Shown one piece after another: positions 53,653 to 62,958 of a DNA stretch of 64,000 nucleotides (positions are counted from its first letter, which is position 1; each line of letters starts with the position of its first letter). This DNA comes from Grimontia sedimenti. GTDB lineage: Bacteria; Pseudomonadota; Gammaproteobacteria; Enterobacterales; Vibrionaceae. Under the pieces are notes generated by a model. That model saw only the letters and a list, made by a program, of their open reading frames with translations. It had not been told where the DNA came from and made no database searches. The stretch spans positions 62,001 to 126,000 of the forward strand of contig NZ_JAALDL010000008.1 of the NCBI RefSeq assembly GCF_011045095.1, read 5' to 3'. The position numbers and the translations under genes were made by a program.

Positions 53653-54681
53653 ATGATGGGGATGTTTGAACGCTACCTTTCCGTGTGGGTAGCAGTGTGT
53701 ATTGGTGCGGGTGTACTGCTTGGAAATCTTGTTCCTTCTGCTTTTGAAGTGGTGGCTAATCTGGAATTTGCACACGTAAATCTGGTGGTTGCGGTACTGA
53801 TTTGGGTGATGATCTTCCCGATGATGGTTCAGGTCGATTTCTCCGCCATCAAAGACGTGGGCAAAAAGCCAAAAGGCCTCGCGCTGACGCTGGTGATCAA
53901 CTGGTTAGTGAAGCCTTTCACCATGGCAGCGTTGGGCTGGTTGTTTTTCAAAGGCATCTTTGCAGATTGGGTTGATCCTCAAAGTGCAAGCGAATACATC
54001 GCGGGCATGATTCTTCTTGGTGTGGCGCCTTGTACCGCCATGGTTTTTGTATGGAGCCAACTCACCAAAGGAGATGCCAATTACACTTTGGTTCAGGTGT
54101 CAGTGAATGACCTCATTATGGTGTTTGCTTTCGCCCCTATCACGGCATTCTTGCTGGGTGTGACAGATATTCAGGTGCCTTGGGAAACCTTGATTCTCTC
54201 CGTTGCCTTGTATGTTGTTCTTCCGCTGGTCGCAGGCGCTTGGGCACGTAAACACTTGCTGGCAAAAGGTGAGGAAAAACTGCAAAGCTTCCTGACGGCT
54301 GTGAAACCTTGGTCTATTGTGGGTTTGCTGGGCACCGTTGTTCTGTTGTTTGGCTTTCAGGCGCAGACTATCGTCAGTCAGCCCCAAACGATTTTGTTGA
54401 TTGCGATACCTCTGCTTATTCAAACTTACGGCATCTTCGCGATCGCTTACGGCGCAGCCAAATGGCTCAAACTTCCTCACAACGTTGCAGCTCCTGCTGG
54501 GATGATTGGTACGTCTAACTTCTTTGAGCTGGCTGTCGCGGTCGCGATTTCGTTGTTTGGTTTGCATTCAGGCGCAGCACTAGCAACGGTTGTGGGCGTG
54601 CTCGTGGAAGTCCCTGTGATGCTCTCTCTAGTGTGGTTTGCAAACAGAACAACCCACTGGTTTGAGCCAGCAAAGGCGTAG
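53653..54681 (+). CDS. acr3: Acr3-family arsenite efflux permease
   Basis: 342 aa, ten transmembrane helices, BASS/Acr3 fold. The conserved Cys of the Acr3 family is in [15 protein letters not shown] (helix 4), and the [16 protein letters not shown] motif is in [14 protein letters not shown] (helix 9). Exports As(III) from the cytoplasm. ATG at 53653 or 53656 after AGGA. No arsC or arsH is adjacent in the window, so arsenate reduction is encoded elsewhere or absent. Confidence 0.92.
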   Translation: MMGMFERYLSVWVAVCIGAGVLLGNLVPSAFEVVANLEFAHVNLVVAVLIWVMIFPMMVQVDFSAIKDVGKKPKGLALTLVINWLVKPFTMAALGWLFFKGIFADWVDPQSASEYIAGMILLGVAPCTAMVFVWSQLTKGDANYTLVQVSVNDLIMVFAFAPITAFLLGVTDIQVPWETLILSVALYVVLPLVAGAWARKHLLAKGEEKLQSFLTAVKPWSIVGLLGTVVLLFGFQAQTIVSQPQTILLIAIPLLIQTYGIFAIAYGAAKWLKLPHNVAAPAGMIGTSNFFELAVAVAISLFGLHSGAALATVVGVLVEVPVMLSLVWFANRTTHWFEPAKA

Positions 54682-54706
54682 GGTCTGTTGATCCTAGCAT
54701 CCAAAT

Positions 54707-54734
54707 AACAAAGCCCGCATTTGCGGGCTTTGTT
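54707..54734. terminator. Bidirectional terminator
   Basis: 13-bp perfect stem AACAAAGCCCGCA/TGCGGGCTTTGTT between convergent acr3 and the nucleotidase gene. Confidence 0.9.
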
Positions 54735-54752
54735 GATTAGATAGGTGTCTAA

Positions 54753-56579
54753 TTATTGCAGGTTACCGTCAGCGTCGTAGAAACGTTGTGTGCTGTACTC
54801 TTCCAGAGGGAGTTTGCTCAATGTGCCAACCGCTTCTGCATAGTCAACGAAAGACTTCGCGTAGTCGAGGTAAGTGTCTACTGCACGACCATCGTCAGTC
54901 ACGTCGCCGAACACAAAGTAACCGTCACGGCCTGCGCTCACGAAGCTGTTAGTCACTACTTGAATGTTCGCTTCAGTGCTTGTCGTATCCAGCGTCATCC
55001 AATCACCAGCAAGACGAGAGTTGATTTCGATATTGGTGACACGCTCTCCGAATGCTTTTGACGTATTCACATCAAAACGCAGACCCGACGCATAGGGGTA
55101 AGCACCGCTTGAACCGTCTGGGCTCAGGGCGTAATCCACGCCTTGCTCCAGTGCCAGTTTGATTTCAGCACCACTCATGTTCAGGTTAACCAAGGTGTTC
55201 GCAAATGGCAGCAGCTGGTAAGCCGTTGCGATAGTCACTTCACCCATTGGCACGTCGATACGCACACCGCCCGCGTTTTGAATGGCGACATCAGCTTCCA
55301 GACTTTGCAGCATGAAGGCTTTCGCGACCAGGTTAGAAATGTCAGAACCGTTAGACTGGGTTTCTGTCACGTCACATAGTGAGCTGCGGCCTTGGCCAGG
55401 GATGCGCTCAAGACAAAGATCAGAGGTCGCATTTGCAATCACTGTCTGGGTTTCTTCTTCGATGCGTTGCGTGTAGGTATCCAGCAGAGTTTGGGTTTCT
55501 GTATCGCGTTCAACAATACCCAGAACTGGGTTCGCGTCGATATCGGCATAAACCGCTTCACGGTCAGCGCCTTCCAGCTCTACGCGGTCGCCTTCGGCGT
55601 TACGGCGTTTGAAGGTGTCACCCAGCAGCAGGTGCGGAGTACCTGAACATTCTTCAACAACACCTTTGCGGTCAAAGCTAATATCCAGCTCACCCACAAC
55701 AGACGCATATTGCCATGCTTGCGCCACACAAACTGGGTCGCCATCTTTGTTGGTCACCACGGTTGGATAGTCGCCAGCGCTGTTCAGGCCAACAGAATCG
55801 AAATCGCCCAGAAGCGTGTGAGAGTCACCACCGATGATCACGTCAACACCAGACAGGCTCTTTGCCAGCTCCAAATCGTTACCGTATTGGTAGTGAGTCA
55901 GCAGAACAATCTTGTTCACGCCTTTCTTCTTCAGTTTGTTGATGAATTTCTGCGCGGTTTTGGTTTCATCCAAGAACTCAGTGGTTGCATCTGGGTTCGA
56001 AGAATTCTTGGTTTTGGTGGCGATATCAATACCGATAATACCCACTTTCTGACCGTTGAATTTCTTAACAACGAAAGGACGGAACGAATCCCACTTGCCT
56101 TGAGGTGTCAGCGGAGAAACGCCAACTTCTGGGCGAACGTTTGCAGCTACCACACGGGTATTACAGTCACCGCTTGCCAGCTGATCCAGGAAGGTTTTCA
56201 GGCCCGCATCGCCGTCATCAAATTCATGATTACCCAGTGCGAATGCATCGAAACACACCTGGTTCATCATGGCTGCGTCTGCTTCACCGCCAAACAGGGT
56301 GTAGTAGAGGTCGCCAGTGATGGCATCACCCGCGTGTAGTTTCAAAACGTTCTGTTTCGCTTCGTCGATTTCGCGGATTTTGGTCACAACGCGCGGGAAA
56401 CCACCCACTTCAACGCGTGTGTTTTCACCACCGACAGTGATGTCGAAACCGTCATCAGCTTCCAGGTGTGAGTGGTGGTCATTGATATGCGCGATAGTGA
56501 GATCCATTGGACGCTCAAAGCAGCCCGTGAGCGGGAGAGACAGCGCTGCGACAGCGGCTGCAAGAACTTTGGTTTTCAT
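54753..56579 (-). CDS. 5'-nucleotidase/NAD nucleotidase (NadN/UshA family) lipoprotein
   Basis: 608 aa. Lipobox LPLTGCFE (Cys20), so probably surface or periplasmic lipoprotein. Metallophosphoesterase motifs HINDHHSH, GDAITGDLYY, GNHEFDD, LLTHYQ and GGDSHT; C-terminal 5'-nucleotidase substrate-binding domain (NAGGVRIDVPMGEVT). The HINDHHSHLE start is characteristic of NadN/NucA-type enzymes that hydrolyse NAD, NMN or nucleotides for purine and nicotinamide salvage. Monocistronic. Confidence 0.87.
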   Translation of the reverse strand: MKTKVLAAAVAALSLPLTGCFERPMDLTIAHINDHHSHLEADDGFDITVGGENTRVEVGGFPRVVTKIREIDEAKQNVLKLHAGDAITGDLYYTLFGGEADAAMMNQVCFDAFALGNHEFDDGDAGLKTFLDQLASGDCNTRVVAANVRPEVGVSPLTPQGKWDSFRPFVVKKFNGQKVGIIGIDIATKTKNSSNPDATTEFLDETKTAQKFINKLKKKGVNKIVLLTHYQYGNDLELAKSLSGVDVIIGGDSHTLLGDFDSVGLNSAGDYPTVVTNKDGDPVCVAQAWQYASVVGELDISFDRKGVVEECSGTPHLLLGDTFKRRNAEGDRVELEGADREAVYADIDANPVLGIVERDTETQTLLDTYTQRIEEETQTVIANATSDLCLERIPGQGRSSLCDVTETQSNGSDISNLVAKAFMLQSLEADVAIQNAGGVRIDVPMGEVTIATAYQLLPFANTLVNLNMSGAEIKLALEQGVDYALSPDGSSGAYPYASGLRFDVNTSKAFGERVTNIEINSRLAGDWMTLDTTSTEANIQVVTNSFVSAGRDGYFVFGDVTDDGRAVDTYLDYAKSFVDYAEAVGTLSKLPLEEYSTQRFYDADGNLQ

Positions 56580-56766
56580 TCTTCGTTCCTTCCTTAGTGA
56601 AGATAGCGTTTTCTTTAGCGGGCACTAAGCTATTGGCGCTATGTGTCACTCAAGTAAAGAAAAAATGACAAAACGAAGATGACGCAAGGGTGAGACGGAT
56701 TCTGAGTAGAGTGCTTTCAAAGGGTGTTAGGAACTAGCGATAAGAGATTCATATGAGATTGTGGTG

Positions 56767-57135
56767 CTAAACCCCGAAATACACGGCTACAGTGACAATC
56801 AAAAATGCTATCCAGGAGAGGTGCTTGCCTTTAGAGCCGACAAGTGCAATAACGAAATGAATAAAGAAGGTGATAACAATGATTGTTGTAATGAGGGAGA
56901 CATCAACCGTTGGGAGAGACAGGGCGATGATAACGCCTGCAAAACCCAGCCAGGCGATAGAAGTGACATGCCAAGCGAAGCGCAATGTCCGCTTTGTAAA
57001 ATCATCACTCCCAAATAACTTGGGCAAGTTATCCCTTCTGAAAAGACGTTGCAGAATATAGCGTTCGCCCAAGTAGGAGTGAGCGGCTGCCAGACAGACA
57101 AGAAGAATCACAGCGATTAAAACCAGATAGTTCAT
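56767..57135 (-). CDS. Small four-helix membrane protein
   Basis: 122 aa. Four predicted membrane helices (~3-22, ~52-72, ~76-95, ~100-121) with a basic segment after the first (ERYILQRLFRRDNLPKLFG). Not assigned to a family with certainty; reminiscent of small uncharacterised membrane proteins of marine gammaproteobacteria. No signal for function in its neighbourhood. Confidence 0.65.
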   Translation of the reverse strand: MNYLVLIAVILLVCLAAAHSYLGERYILQRLFRRDNLPKLFGSDDFTKRTLRFAWHVTSIAWLGFAGVIIALSLPTVDVSLITTIIVITFFIHFVIALVGSKGKHLSWIAFLIVTVAVYFGV

Positions 57136-57234
57136 GCTCTTTTTCCTTTTATCCTTACCTTAGTCACGAACGCTTTTTTACTTTCTCATTACTCTGCTCA
57201 TTCGAACAGTTTTCCAGTGCTGAGGATCTGTAGA

Positions 57235-57666
57235 TTAAACCTTCACCACTTTCCACGAGCCTCGGCATGGGGCGTTTGATACCTTCCATTCGCCATCAAT
57301 TTGACCGTTTAGCGCCGTCCCTTTGAAATCGTAACCCCAGCGCTCGTTATCGCTGTAGAGTTCAAGCTTTCCATCATCGGCAATCCAGCCTTTCAGCAGG
57401 GTGTTGTTATACATCAGGCGAAGGGAGACTTTACCGTCTTCTATGCTTCCGAGAATGCGGGTTTCGAGGCAGATATTGTCGCCGCTGATATCAATACGTT
57501 TACCTTCCCACTGGCCGTCGAAGTTTGATGAGGCCTCAAAGGCGGGAGCTTCAGGGAGAGCTTGTGCATAGTTAATGCGTTCTCTTGGTTCTCGGTTTGC
57601 TTCTGAGTAGATGATAAAAGCGGTGAGGCCGATAGCAGCAGCGATGATTAGTTTCTTCATGGTCAT
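57235..57666 (-). CDS. Exported hypothetical protein, 143 aa
   Basis: Not recognised. N-terminal hydrophobic segment (KLIIAAAIGLTAFIIY) acts as signal peptide or anchor. The mature part is beta-rich (FDGQWEGKRIDISGDNICLETRIL, GQIDGEWKVSNAPCRGSWKV) with two Cys that could form a disulphide. Looks like a small periplasmic beta-barrel/lipocalin-like domain. Single gene with a 100-bp gap to the preceding membrane protein gene on the same strand. Confidence 0.65.
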   Translation of the reverse strand: MTMKKLIIAAAIGLTAFIIYSEANREPRERINYAQALPEAPAFEASSNFDGQWEGKRIDISGDNICLETRILGSIEDGKVSLRLMYNNTLLKGWIADDGKLELYSDNERWGYDFKGTALNGQIDGEWKVSNAPCRGSWKVVKV

Positions 57667-57923
57667 GAGCCCGTTTTTAACACACTGAGTGGTTGTGGTT
57701 TGAGAGTAATGGGGGGATGTTAACGTTTGCTAGTGAAGACGCAGGGGACAGGGCGTAAAAAGGCGAGCGACATCCAACTAGATCGTTGATTATAATTCAT
57801 TTATTTGATGTTGGAGCAGGATGTAACACATGCCAGATATAAACTTCGCTTCGTCTAAAATTCGATAAAATCTATTGGTAAAGTCAGTGATAGGATGTCG
57901 AAAAATCCATTGAGGAGTTGAAG

Positions 57924-58250
57924 ATGGTTTCCCGTTTATTTGTCTATGGAACGCTGGCACCGGGGCGTCCGAACGAACATATATTGGCAATGGTTCCAGG
58001 TACTTGGGAACCTGCGTCGGTAAAAGGAAAATTGCTGCAGGAAGGTTGGGGTGCAGAGCAAGGTTACCCTGGTATTGTGTTGGAAGAAACGGCAGAGAAA
58101 GTAGAAGGGTTTATCTTCAGTTCTGAAGCGTTGCCAGCGCATTGGAAACGCTTAGATGAGTTTGAAGGTGAAGGATACCAGCGAGTATTGACGCAAGCAG
58201 CCTGCGAAAGTGGCAATATGGTCGATGCTTACGTCTACGCCTTGAGATAG
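57924..58250 (+). CDS. Gamma-glutamylcyclotransferase-like (GGCT/AIG2) family protein
   Basis: 108 aa. Conserved N-terminal VYGTLAPGRPN substrate loop, catalytic Glu region LDEFEGEGYQR. The GGCT-like fold includes gamma-glutamylamine cyclotransferases and proteins of unknown role. Start at ATG 57924 (GAGGAG at 57912-57917); an upstream TTG is less likely. Confidence 0.82.
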   Translation: MVSRLFVYGTLAPGRPNEHILAMVPGTWEPASVKGKLLQEGWGAEQGYPGIVLEETAEKVEGFIFSSEALPAHWKRLDEFEGEGYQRVLTQAACESGNMVDAYVYALR

Positions 58251-58272
58251 CGTATTTTGGCATTCTGAGTAC

Positions 58273-58296
58273 AAAAAAGGGCAGCACTTGCTGCCC
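58273..58296 (-). terminator. Terminator of the sirtuin-macrodomain operon
   Basis: On the minus strand GGGCAGC/GCTGCCC with a short loop, followed by TTTTTT. 15 bp after the sirtuin stop; could partly act for the convergent GGCT gene. Confidence 0.82.
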
Positions 58297-58310
58297 TGAT
58301 ATTTAGGTGA

Positions 58311-59174
58311 TTACGCAACCATCAATGCGCTTGTTTGATGAACAAATTCTGCGATATCACCTTTTATAGACGTCGCTTTAAACCCCAACTCTGGCGGCGT
58401 AGAGGCATTATCCATATTCACCCTGACCAAACTTGCATTCGGAAAGGCATGGGTGATTTGCTCCATGGGAATTCGGATAACGGTTGGCGTGTTAAAGCCT
58501 GAACCTAAATCCAGCACCACGACCTTCTTCTCTCGGATGTTATCCAGCCATTGGATCAAAGCTTGTCGCTCGTCTTCATGCACGGTGTCGATAAATGAAC
58601 CGTCGACGCGGGCATGAATGAACATGTCTTCGCCACAGTTTGGGCATTTTGGCACACCTTGCTCTGATGTCAGCACCTGTTCGACAGGATCAAAATAGGG
58701 CTCCATGCGATCGAGGAAGGGTTTAATGTCCCACACTTCCTGTGAACAGGGTTTGGTGCACTGAATTTTCCCGTAGTCGCCCTGCGGTGCGTAAAAACGT
58801 TCGCGGGCAAATCCACTTTTGTAGAACAGACCATCCACATTGGAGGTCATTACAAAGTAGTCTTTGTCGCGCACGAGATCATACAAAGCTTCATACAGCG
58901 GGTTCGCGCCCTGAGAAAAATACACGTATTCCAGATGGACTTTGTAGTAGCCCCATTGCTCCTGTTGCGACCAGTAGGGATAACCCATGAGCTCGTATTG
59001 GGCGTTGAAGCCTTTCTTTTTCCAGCCAGGGTACACTTCGGCGAACTTGTCGCGATCAAGGTAATTGATCCCCGCAGCTGCCGTCAGCCCGGCACCTGCA
59101 CCAATCAAGATCGCATCGGCGTCTTTGATCAGAGTGGAGACATTTCTCAATGTTTGAAGATTCAGTTTTTGCAT
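58311..59174 (-). CDS. Class M sirtuin (SirTM-like, putative protein ADP-ribosyltransferase)
   Basis: 287 aa Sir2-fold protein. NAD-binding GAGAGLTAAAGI (~25-36), TSNVDGLF (~110), four zinc Cys (IQCTKPC and CPNC), and the class-typical LDLGSGFNTP. The catalytic His of deacetylase sirtuins (HG) is replaced by Gln in YAPQGDYGKIQC. These are hallmarks of SirTM, which in Staphylococcus/Streptococcus ADP-ribosylates a lipoylated GcvH-like protein instead of deacetylating. Start overlaps the macrodomain gene end by 13 bp, so the two are co-translated. Neither gcvH-L nor lplA2 is adjacent, so the target here is unknown. Confidence 0.85.
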   Translation of the reverse strand: MQKLNLQTLRNVSTLIKDADAILIGAGAGLTAAAGINYLDRDKFAEVYPGWKKKGFNAQYELMGYPYWSQQEQWGYYKVHLEYVYFSQGANPLYEALYDLVRDKDYFVMTSNVDGLFYKSGFARERFYAPQGDYGKIQCTKPCSQEVWDIKPFLDRMEPYFDPVEQVLTSEQGVPKCPNCGEDMFIHARVDGSFIDTVHEDERQALIQWLDNIREKKVVVLDLGSGFNTPTVIRIPMEQITHAFPNASLVRVNMDNASTPPELGFKATSIKGDIAEFVHQTSALMVA

Positions 59175-60052
59175 ACAAACTCCTCCAGTTCTGATTGGTA
59201 AACATCGTAATCCCGCTGACTGAACACATTAAAAACAACCGTATCCAGTTTGCCGGGGTTGGCTTTCAGCCAGTTAGCGACGGTGTTAATCGCCACGGGT
59301 GTTGCCTGTTCAATCGGGTAGCCAAACACACCGGTAGAAATCGCACAGAAGGCCACACTACGTGCATCTTCGACTTCCTGAGTAATATCCAGAATGTGCT
59401 GATAGCTGGCGGCGAGTAATTGCTTGCTCTCTTTAGTCACACTGCCTTGTACAATCGGCCCAACTGTGTGGATAACGTATTTTGCTGGCAGGTTGTAACC
59501 CCGCGTAATCTTGGCTTCGCCTGTTGGTTCTTCTCCACCTTGAAGCTGGATGATGACATCGCAGTCTTCACGCAATTGAACCCCTGCTCGATTGTGAATC
59601 GCGTTATCAATGCATTTGTGCTGGGGCAGAAAACACCCGAGAAGCTGGCTATTAGCGGCATTGACAATTGCGTCTGCCTTCAGTGTGGTGATGTCTCCGC
59701 GCCAGAGCACTACCTTCGTATCACCGATTTTTAGAAATGGCGCTAATTCGCTGACATCCGTGATTGATTGGCTTTGGCACTCTGCAGATAGCAGGGTATC
59801 CAGCGCGCTTTTACCGTTGTCACTCAAGTAACCTGGAGGAAGAACAGTAATGGCGGAGTCCAGCAGAGTGCGTTGCTCGTCGGAATCCAACTCACGAACG
59901 TCAGTGATGCCAGATTTTTTCAGAACGGGTGTCAGTTCCTGCAATACTCTGAGCACCAACGCAGGGTTCGTCAGACCTTGCAATGGAGTAGGGACATACG
60001 GGCGATGGAGCGATATGCGATCGGCGTAGTCGCTGACAGTTAATTTTCTCAT
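59162..60052 (-). CDS. Zinc-dependent macrodomain protein-ADP-ribose hydrolase
   Basis: 296 aa. N-terminal helical extension (~1-105) of the type seen in SirTM-associated macrodomains, then the macro domain: RGDITTLKADAIVNAANSQLLG, zinc-site region GCFLPQHKCIDNAIH, ADP-ribose loop ISTGVFGYP. It is expected to remove ADP-ribose placed by the partner sirtuin. Genes overlap by 13 bp with this one first. The pair forms a complete write-erase module. Confidence 0.87.
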   Translation of the reverse strand: MRKLTVSDYADRISLHRPYVPTPLQGLTNPALVLRVLQELTPVLKKSGITDVRELDSDEQRTLLDSAITVLPPGYLSDNGKSALDTLLSAECQSQSITDVSELAPFLKIGDTKVVLWRGDITTLKADAIVNAANSQLLGCFLPQHKCIDNAIHNRAGVQLREDCDVIIQLQGGEEPTGEAKITRGYNLPAKYVIHTVGPIVQGSVTKESKQLLAASYQHILDITQEVEDARSVAFCAISTGVFGYPIEQATPVAINTVANWLKANPGKLDTVVFNVFSQRDYDVYQSELEEFVCKN

Positions 60053-60120
60053 GCTGGCCTCCGAATAACTGAGGCCACGTTTGTGGCCTCATGATGGGTG
60101 TTTGACAGTGGAAGTTTCGC

Positions 60121-60987
60121 TTACTGGAAGCCGAACTTGCCGTTGTCGTTTTTCCACTCGCTACGCGGTGGGATGGTTTCAATCACATCCCAGTGCTCTA
60201 CGATTTTTCCGTTATCGACGCGGAACAAATCGTAGAATGCGACGTGCTCGTTCAGGAATTTTCCTTCGCTGATCGTCAACACGAAGTTACCTTGACCTAG
60301 AATTTTGTGGTTTTTGGTGTAAGACATTGGCATGCCTTGCTCAGCCAGCGCTTGCAGCGCTGCCCCCAAACCTGCCAGACCGTCTGCCACCATTGGGTTG
60401 TGTTGTAGGTAGGCTTCCGGTTCGTTGTCGATAAAGTCATTGATGCGCGCCATGTTGCCTTCCATCAGGATGGTTTTCACGAAGTCTGCAACAATGGCTT
60501 TGTTCTCTTCAGTTTTATCCAGATCAACCGCTTCGGTTGGGCCGTCGAGTTGGGTGCGGCCGCTAGGGTTTGCCGGGGCGATGTCTTGCAGGTTGTCCCA
60601 ATGCTCAACAATTTGGCCGTTTTCAAAGCGGAATACGTCGAAGCCAACTTTCGGACCGAAGAAATCGTATTCAGTGTGCAGAAACACGTAATCGTCATCC
60701 TGGAATGCGCGTTTCACGTCCGCTTTTGCACTTCCTTCTGGCAGGGCCTTCATGACTTCACCGAAACCTTCCAGACCATCTGCAACCGCTAGATTATGCT
60801 GGATGTATTTGTTTGGGTTTACATAAGCGATAGGTGCCGGATCACCGGTTTCAATGCTGCTGATCAGTGCAACGGCTTTGTCTTTGTTTGAGAGCGACTC
60901 CGAGGCTGACTGGGCGCTGCATGCAGCAATTCCCATCACGCTGGCCACAGCAACAGAGCGAAGAAGTTTGTTTGTCATTGTTTTCAT
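60121..60987 (-). CDS. Lipoprotein with two SnoaL/NTF2-like domains
   Basis: 288 aa. Signal with lipobox-like IAACSAQ (Cys23). Two tandem SnoaL-like domains (~35-145: YIQHNLAVADGLEGF...FDVFRFENGQIVEHWDNLQDI; ~165-280: YLQHNPMVADGLAGL...YDLFRVDNGKIVEHWDVIETI), clearly an internal duplication. SnoaL-like proteins hold small molecules and some are isomerases, but here no catalytic claim can be made. Followed by a stem-loop at 60070-60091 (9-bp TGAGGCCAC stem). Confidence 0.78.
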   Translation of the reverse strand: MKTMTNKLLRSVAVASVMGIAACSAQSASESLSNKDKAVALISSIETGDPAPIAYVNPNKYIQHNLAVADGLEGFGEVMKALPEGSAKADVKRAFQDDDYVFLHTEYDFFGPKVGFDVFRFENGQIVEHWDNLQDIAPANPSGRTQLDGPTEAVDLDKTEENKAIVADFVKTILMEGNMARINDFIDNEPEAYLQHNPMVADGLAGLGAALQALAEQGMPMSYTKNHKILGQGNFVLTISEGKFLNEHVAFYDLFRVDNGKIVEHWDVIETIPPRSEWKNDNGKFGFQ

Positions 60988-61125
60988 TGTCTCGTCCTTT
61001 TGTTCGGTGTTGAAACAATGTTAGGACGTTGCACTGAATCCGTGCAGAGTGGAAATAGGCAGAAAAATGGTCAATATCGAACCGGTGTAAACTGAGTTCA
61101 GTGCAAGCCTTTTATGCATCAATGG

Positions 61126-61992
61126 TTATCGATAGTGATTTCTGAACTTGCTAGGCGTGAGTCCCGTTTCCTTTTTGAAGTATTTAACGAAATTGCTTGG
61201 GTCTTCGAACCCGAAGTCATAGGCGAGTTGTTGAGAGGTGATTTTGCTCACCACCAACCGCCGTTTGATTTCAGTAATGGTGAAAGCATCAATCATTTGT
61301 TTGGCGGTGAGAGACGTAGATGCCTTACAAACCTGATTGAGAGTTTTATAGGTAGTAGCAAGTTGGTCGGCATACCAGTTTGCATCGCGCGTACGTTCAA
61401 AATGTTCCTGTAGAAGTGCGATAAAGCGCGAGAGGAGACGACTTTGCGAAGGTGAAAGGTTGTCGACTTCCCCGACAGTTTTCAAACGTCGATGAAGCAA
61501 AGTCAAAGCTGAGAACAAATACATCACGATCAATGGGTCACCACCTTCACAGGTGAGTTCTGCGATCATTTCATTAAGTAATGAGGATGTGCGTTTACGG
61601 TTTTCTTCATCCAGTTCAAAGGCTGGCGAATATTGGCTGTTGAGGTGCGTCGGCGTGAAACTGGGTAGCCTCATGTTGGCGTGAACCGCATCTAGATATT
61701 CTTGCGTGAATATCAGTATTTTCCCTTCTGGATTGTCCTTCAGGTCAAATGCAGTGACCTGTTCGCGTTGTACGCTGATCACTGAGCCGGGTTTGAAATC
61801 GTATTCCTTAAAATCGACCATCTGCTTACCTTCCCCTTTTTCAAATATCACTGTCATGAAGAAGGAAAGACGGTGCGGCGCTTGAGGATCGTGGTCTTTG
61901 AACTCGCGGGTGTAGAGTTTGGAGAGTTCGATGATCTCTACATCCTGTAGGGCGGCTTCACGCTGTTTAAAGTCGATCAGTGGAATTGCCAT
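61126..61992 (-). CDS. AraC-family transcriptional regulator
   Basis: 288 aa. N-terminal cupin-like domain (~20-110: RLSFFMTVIFEKGEG, YDFKPGSVISVQREQV) and C-terminal AraC HTH (~195-288: NWYADQLATTYKTLNQVCK, YDFGFEDPSNFVKYFKKETGLTPSKFR). Upstream, on the same strand, is the alpha/beta hydrolase divergent start; downstream is the SnoaL lipoprotein. Target unknown. Confidence 0.87.
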   Translation of the reverse strand: MAIPLIDFKQREAALQDVEIIELSKLYTREFKDHDPQAPHRLSFFMTVIFEKGEGKQMVDFKEYDFKPGSVISVQREQVTAFDLKDNPEGKILIFTQEYLDAVHANMRLPSFTPTHLNSQYSPAFELDEENRKRTSSLLNEMIAELTCEGGDPLIVMYLFSALTLLHRRLKTVGEVDNLSPSQSRLLSRFIALLQEHFERTRDANWYADQLATTYKTLNQVCKASTSLTAKQMIDAFTITEIKRRLVVSKITSQQLAYDFGFEDPSNFVKYFKKETGLTPSKFRNHYR

Positions 61993-62153
61993 ATGCGTCG
62001 CGAAAATTAGGAAAAAGATGAAATCATTCTAGCTCAATGTGAAGCCAAAGCGTGACTAAGTGATTGACTATGAAATAAATTGAATGCCGAACGAGACGCA
62101 TATCGTAAAAAGTAAACGGTGGTCTGTCCTCCCTTCTTTCAAGGAACAATTGC

Positions 62154-62924
62154 TTGGAACTCAAAATAGATAACCGCAGAACTATTGTCGACATTCACGA
62201 GAATGGTGTGCGGGCTCATCCTTGTCTGGTTGTGGCAATTCATGGCGACAGTCCTTTTGGTTCGGTGAGTTATCAAAATCAGTTTGCGAAAGCCATCGCT
62301 AAACGCACTAGCAATGTCGTATCTGTCGGGTTATTGAGGCCGGGTTATAAAGATAATCTGGGACGAAAATCCGGGGGTTGGAAAGGTTTTACCGTTGGGG
62401 ACAATTACAACCGCAAACGTATCGAGCATATTGTCTTGGCCATTCAAGCGCTAAAAGACCTCTATAGTCCCGCTAAAGTGATCATTTGTGGTCATTCCGG
62501 TGGCGCGGCGATAACGGGAAAGATCATCGCGTATTATCCAAGCCTTGCTGATGCAGCAGTAATGGTTTCCTGTCCTGCGGATATTAACCGTTGGCGCAAA
62601 GACATGTATGACCAACGCCGCAATCCGCTGTTTTGGGGTAACCTTCGGGTAAACTCACCGATTGCGTTGGTGGACAGGATTGATACCAAAACAGATCTTC
62701 ATCTGATTTGCGGCCTGGAAGACGATGTCACCCAACCCTACCTGACTGAAACCTATGGTGATGTGTTGAAGGAGCAAGGCAAGACAGTGAGCGTCGATTT
62801 TATTTCGGGTGGTCATGACATTTTTCTGGATGAGTTTGTCATGGATGCGGTGGTTAGAAAAGTGAATGTGCTTTTGAACCAAAGCAAGAATACTCAGGCA
62901 ATAGAGACGGATTGTCAGGCATAA
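62154..62924 (+). CDS. Alpha/beta-hydrolase-fold protein
   Basis: 256 aa. HGDSPFG near the N-terminus (oxyanion region), nucleophile elbow GHSGGAA (Ser ~118), Asp in LICGLEDDV, His in FISGGHDIFLD. Cytoplasmic. Starts with TTG at 62154, supported by AAGGAA 8 bp upstream; no ATG fits. Probably cotranscribed with the pentapeptide-repeat gene 34 bp downstream. Substrate unknown. Confidence 0.78.
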   Translation: MELKIDNRRTIVDIHENGVRAHPCLVVAIHGDSPFGSVSYQNQFAKAIAKRTSNVVSVGLLRPGYKDNLGRKSGGWKGFTVGDNYNRKRIEHIVLAIQALKDLYSPAKVIICGHSGGAAITGKIIAYYPSLADAAVMVSCPADINRWRKDMYDQRRNPLFWGNLRVNSPIALVDRIDTKTDLHLICGLEDDVTQPYLTETYGDVLKEQGKTVSVDFISGGHDIFLDEFVMDAVVRKVNVLLNQSKNTQAIETDCQA

Positions 62925-62958
62925 TGCCCTCCAGCGAGTTTATTAGGGAACAACAATA

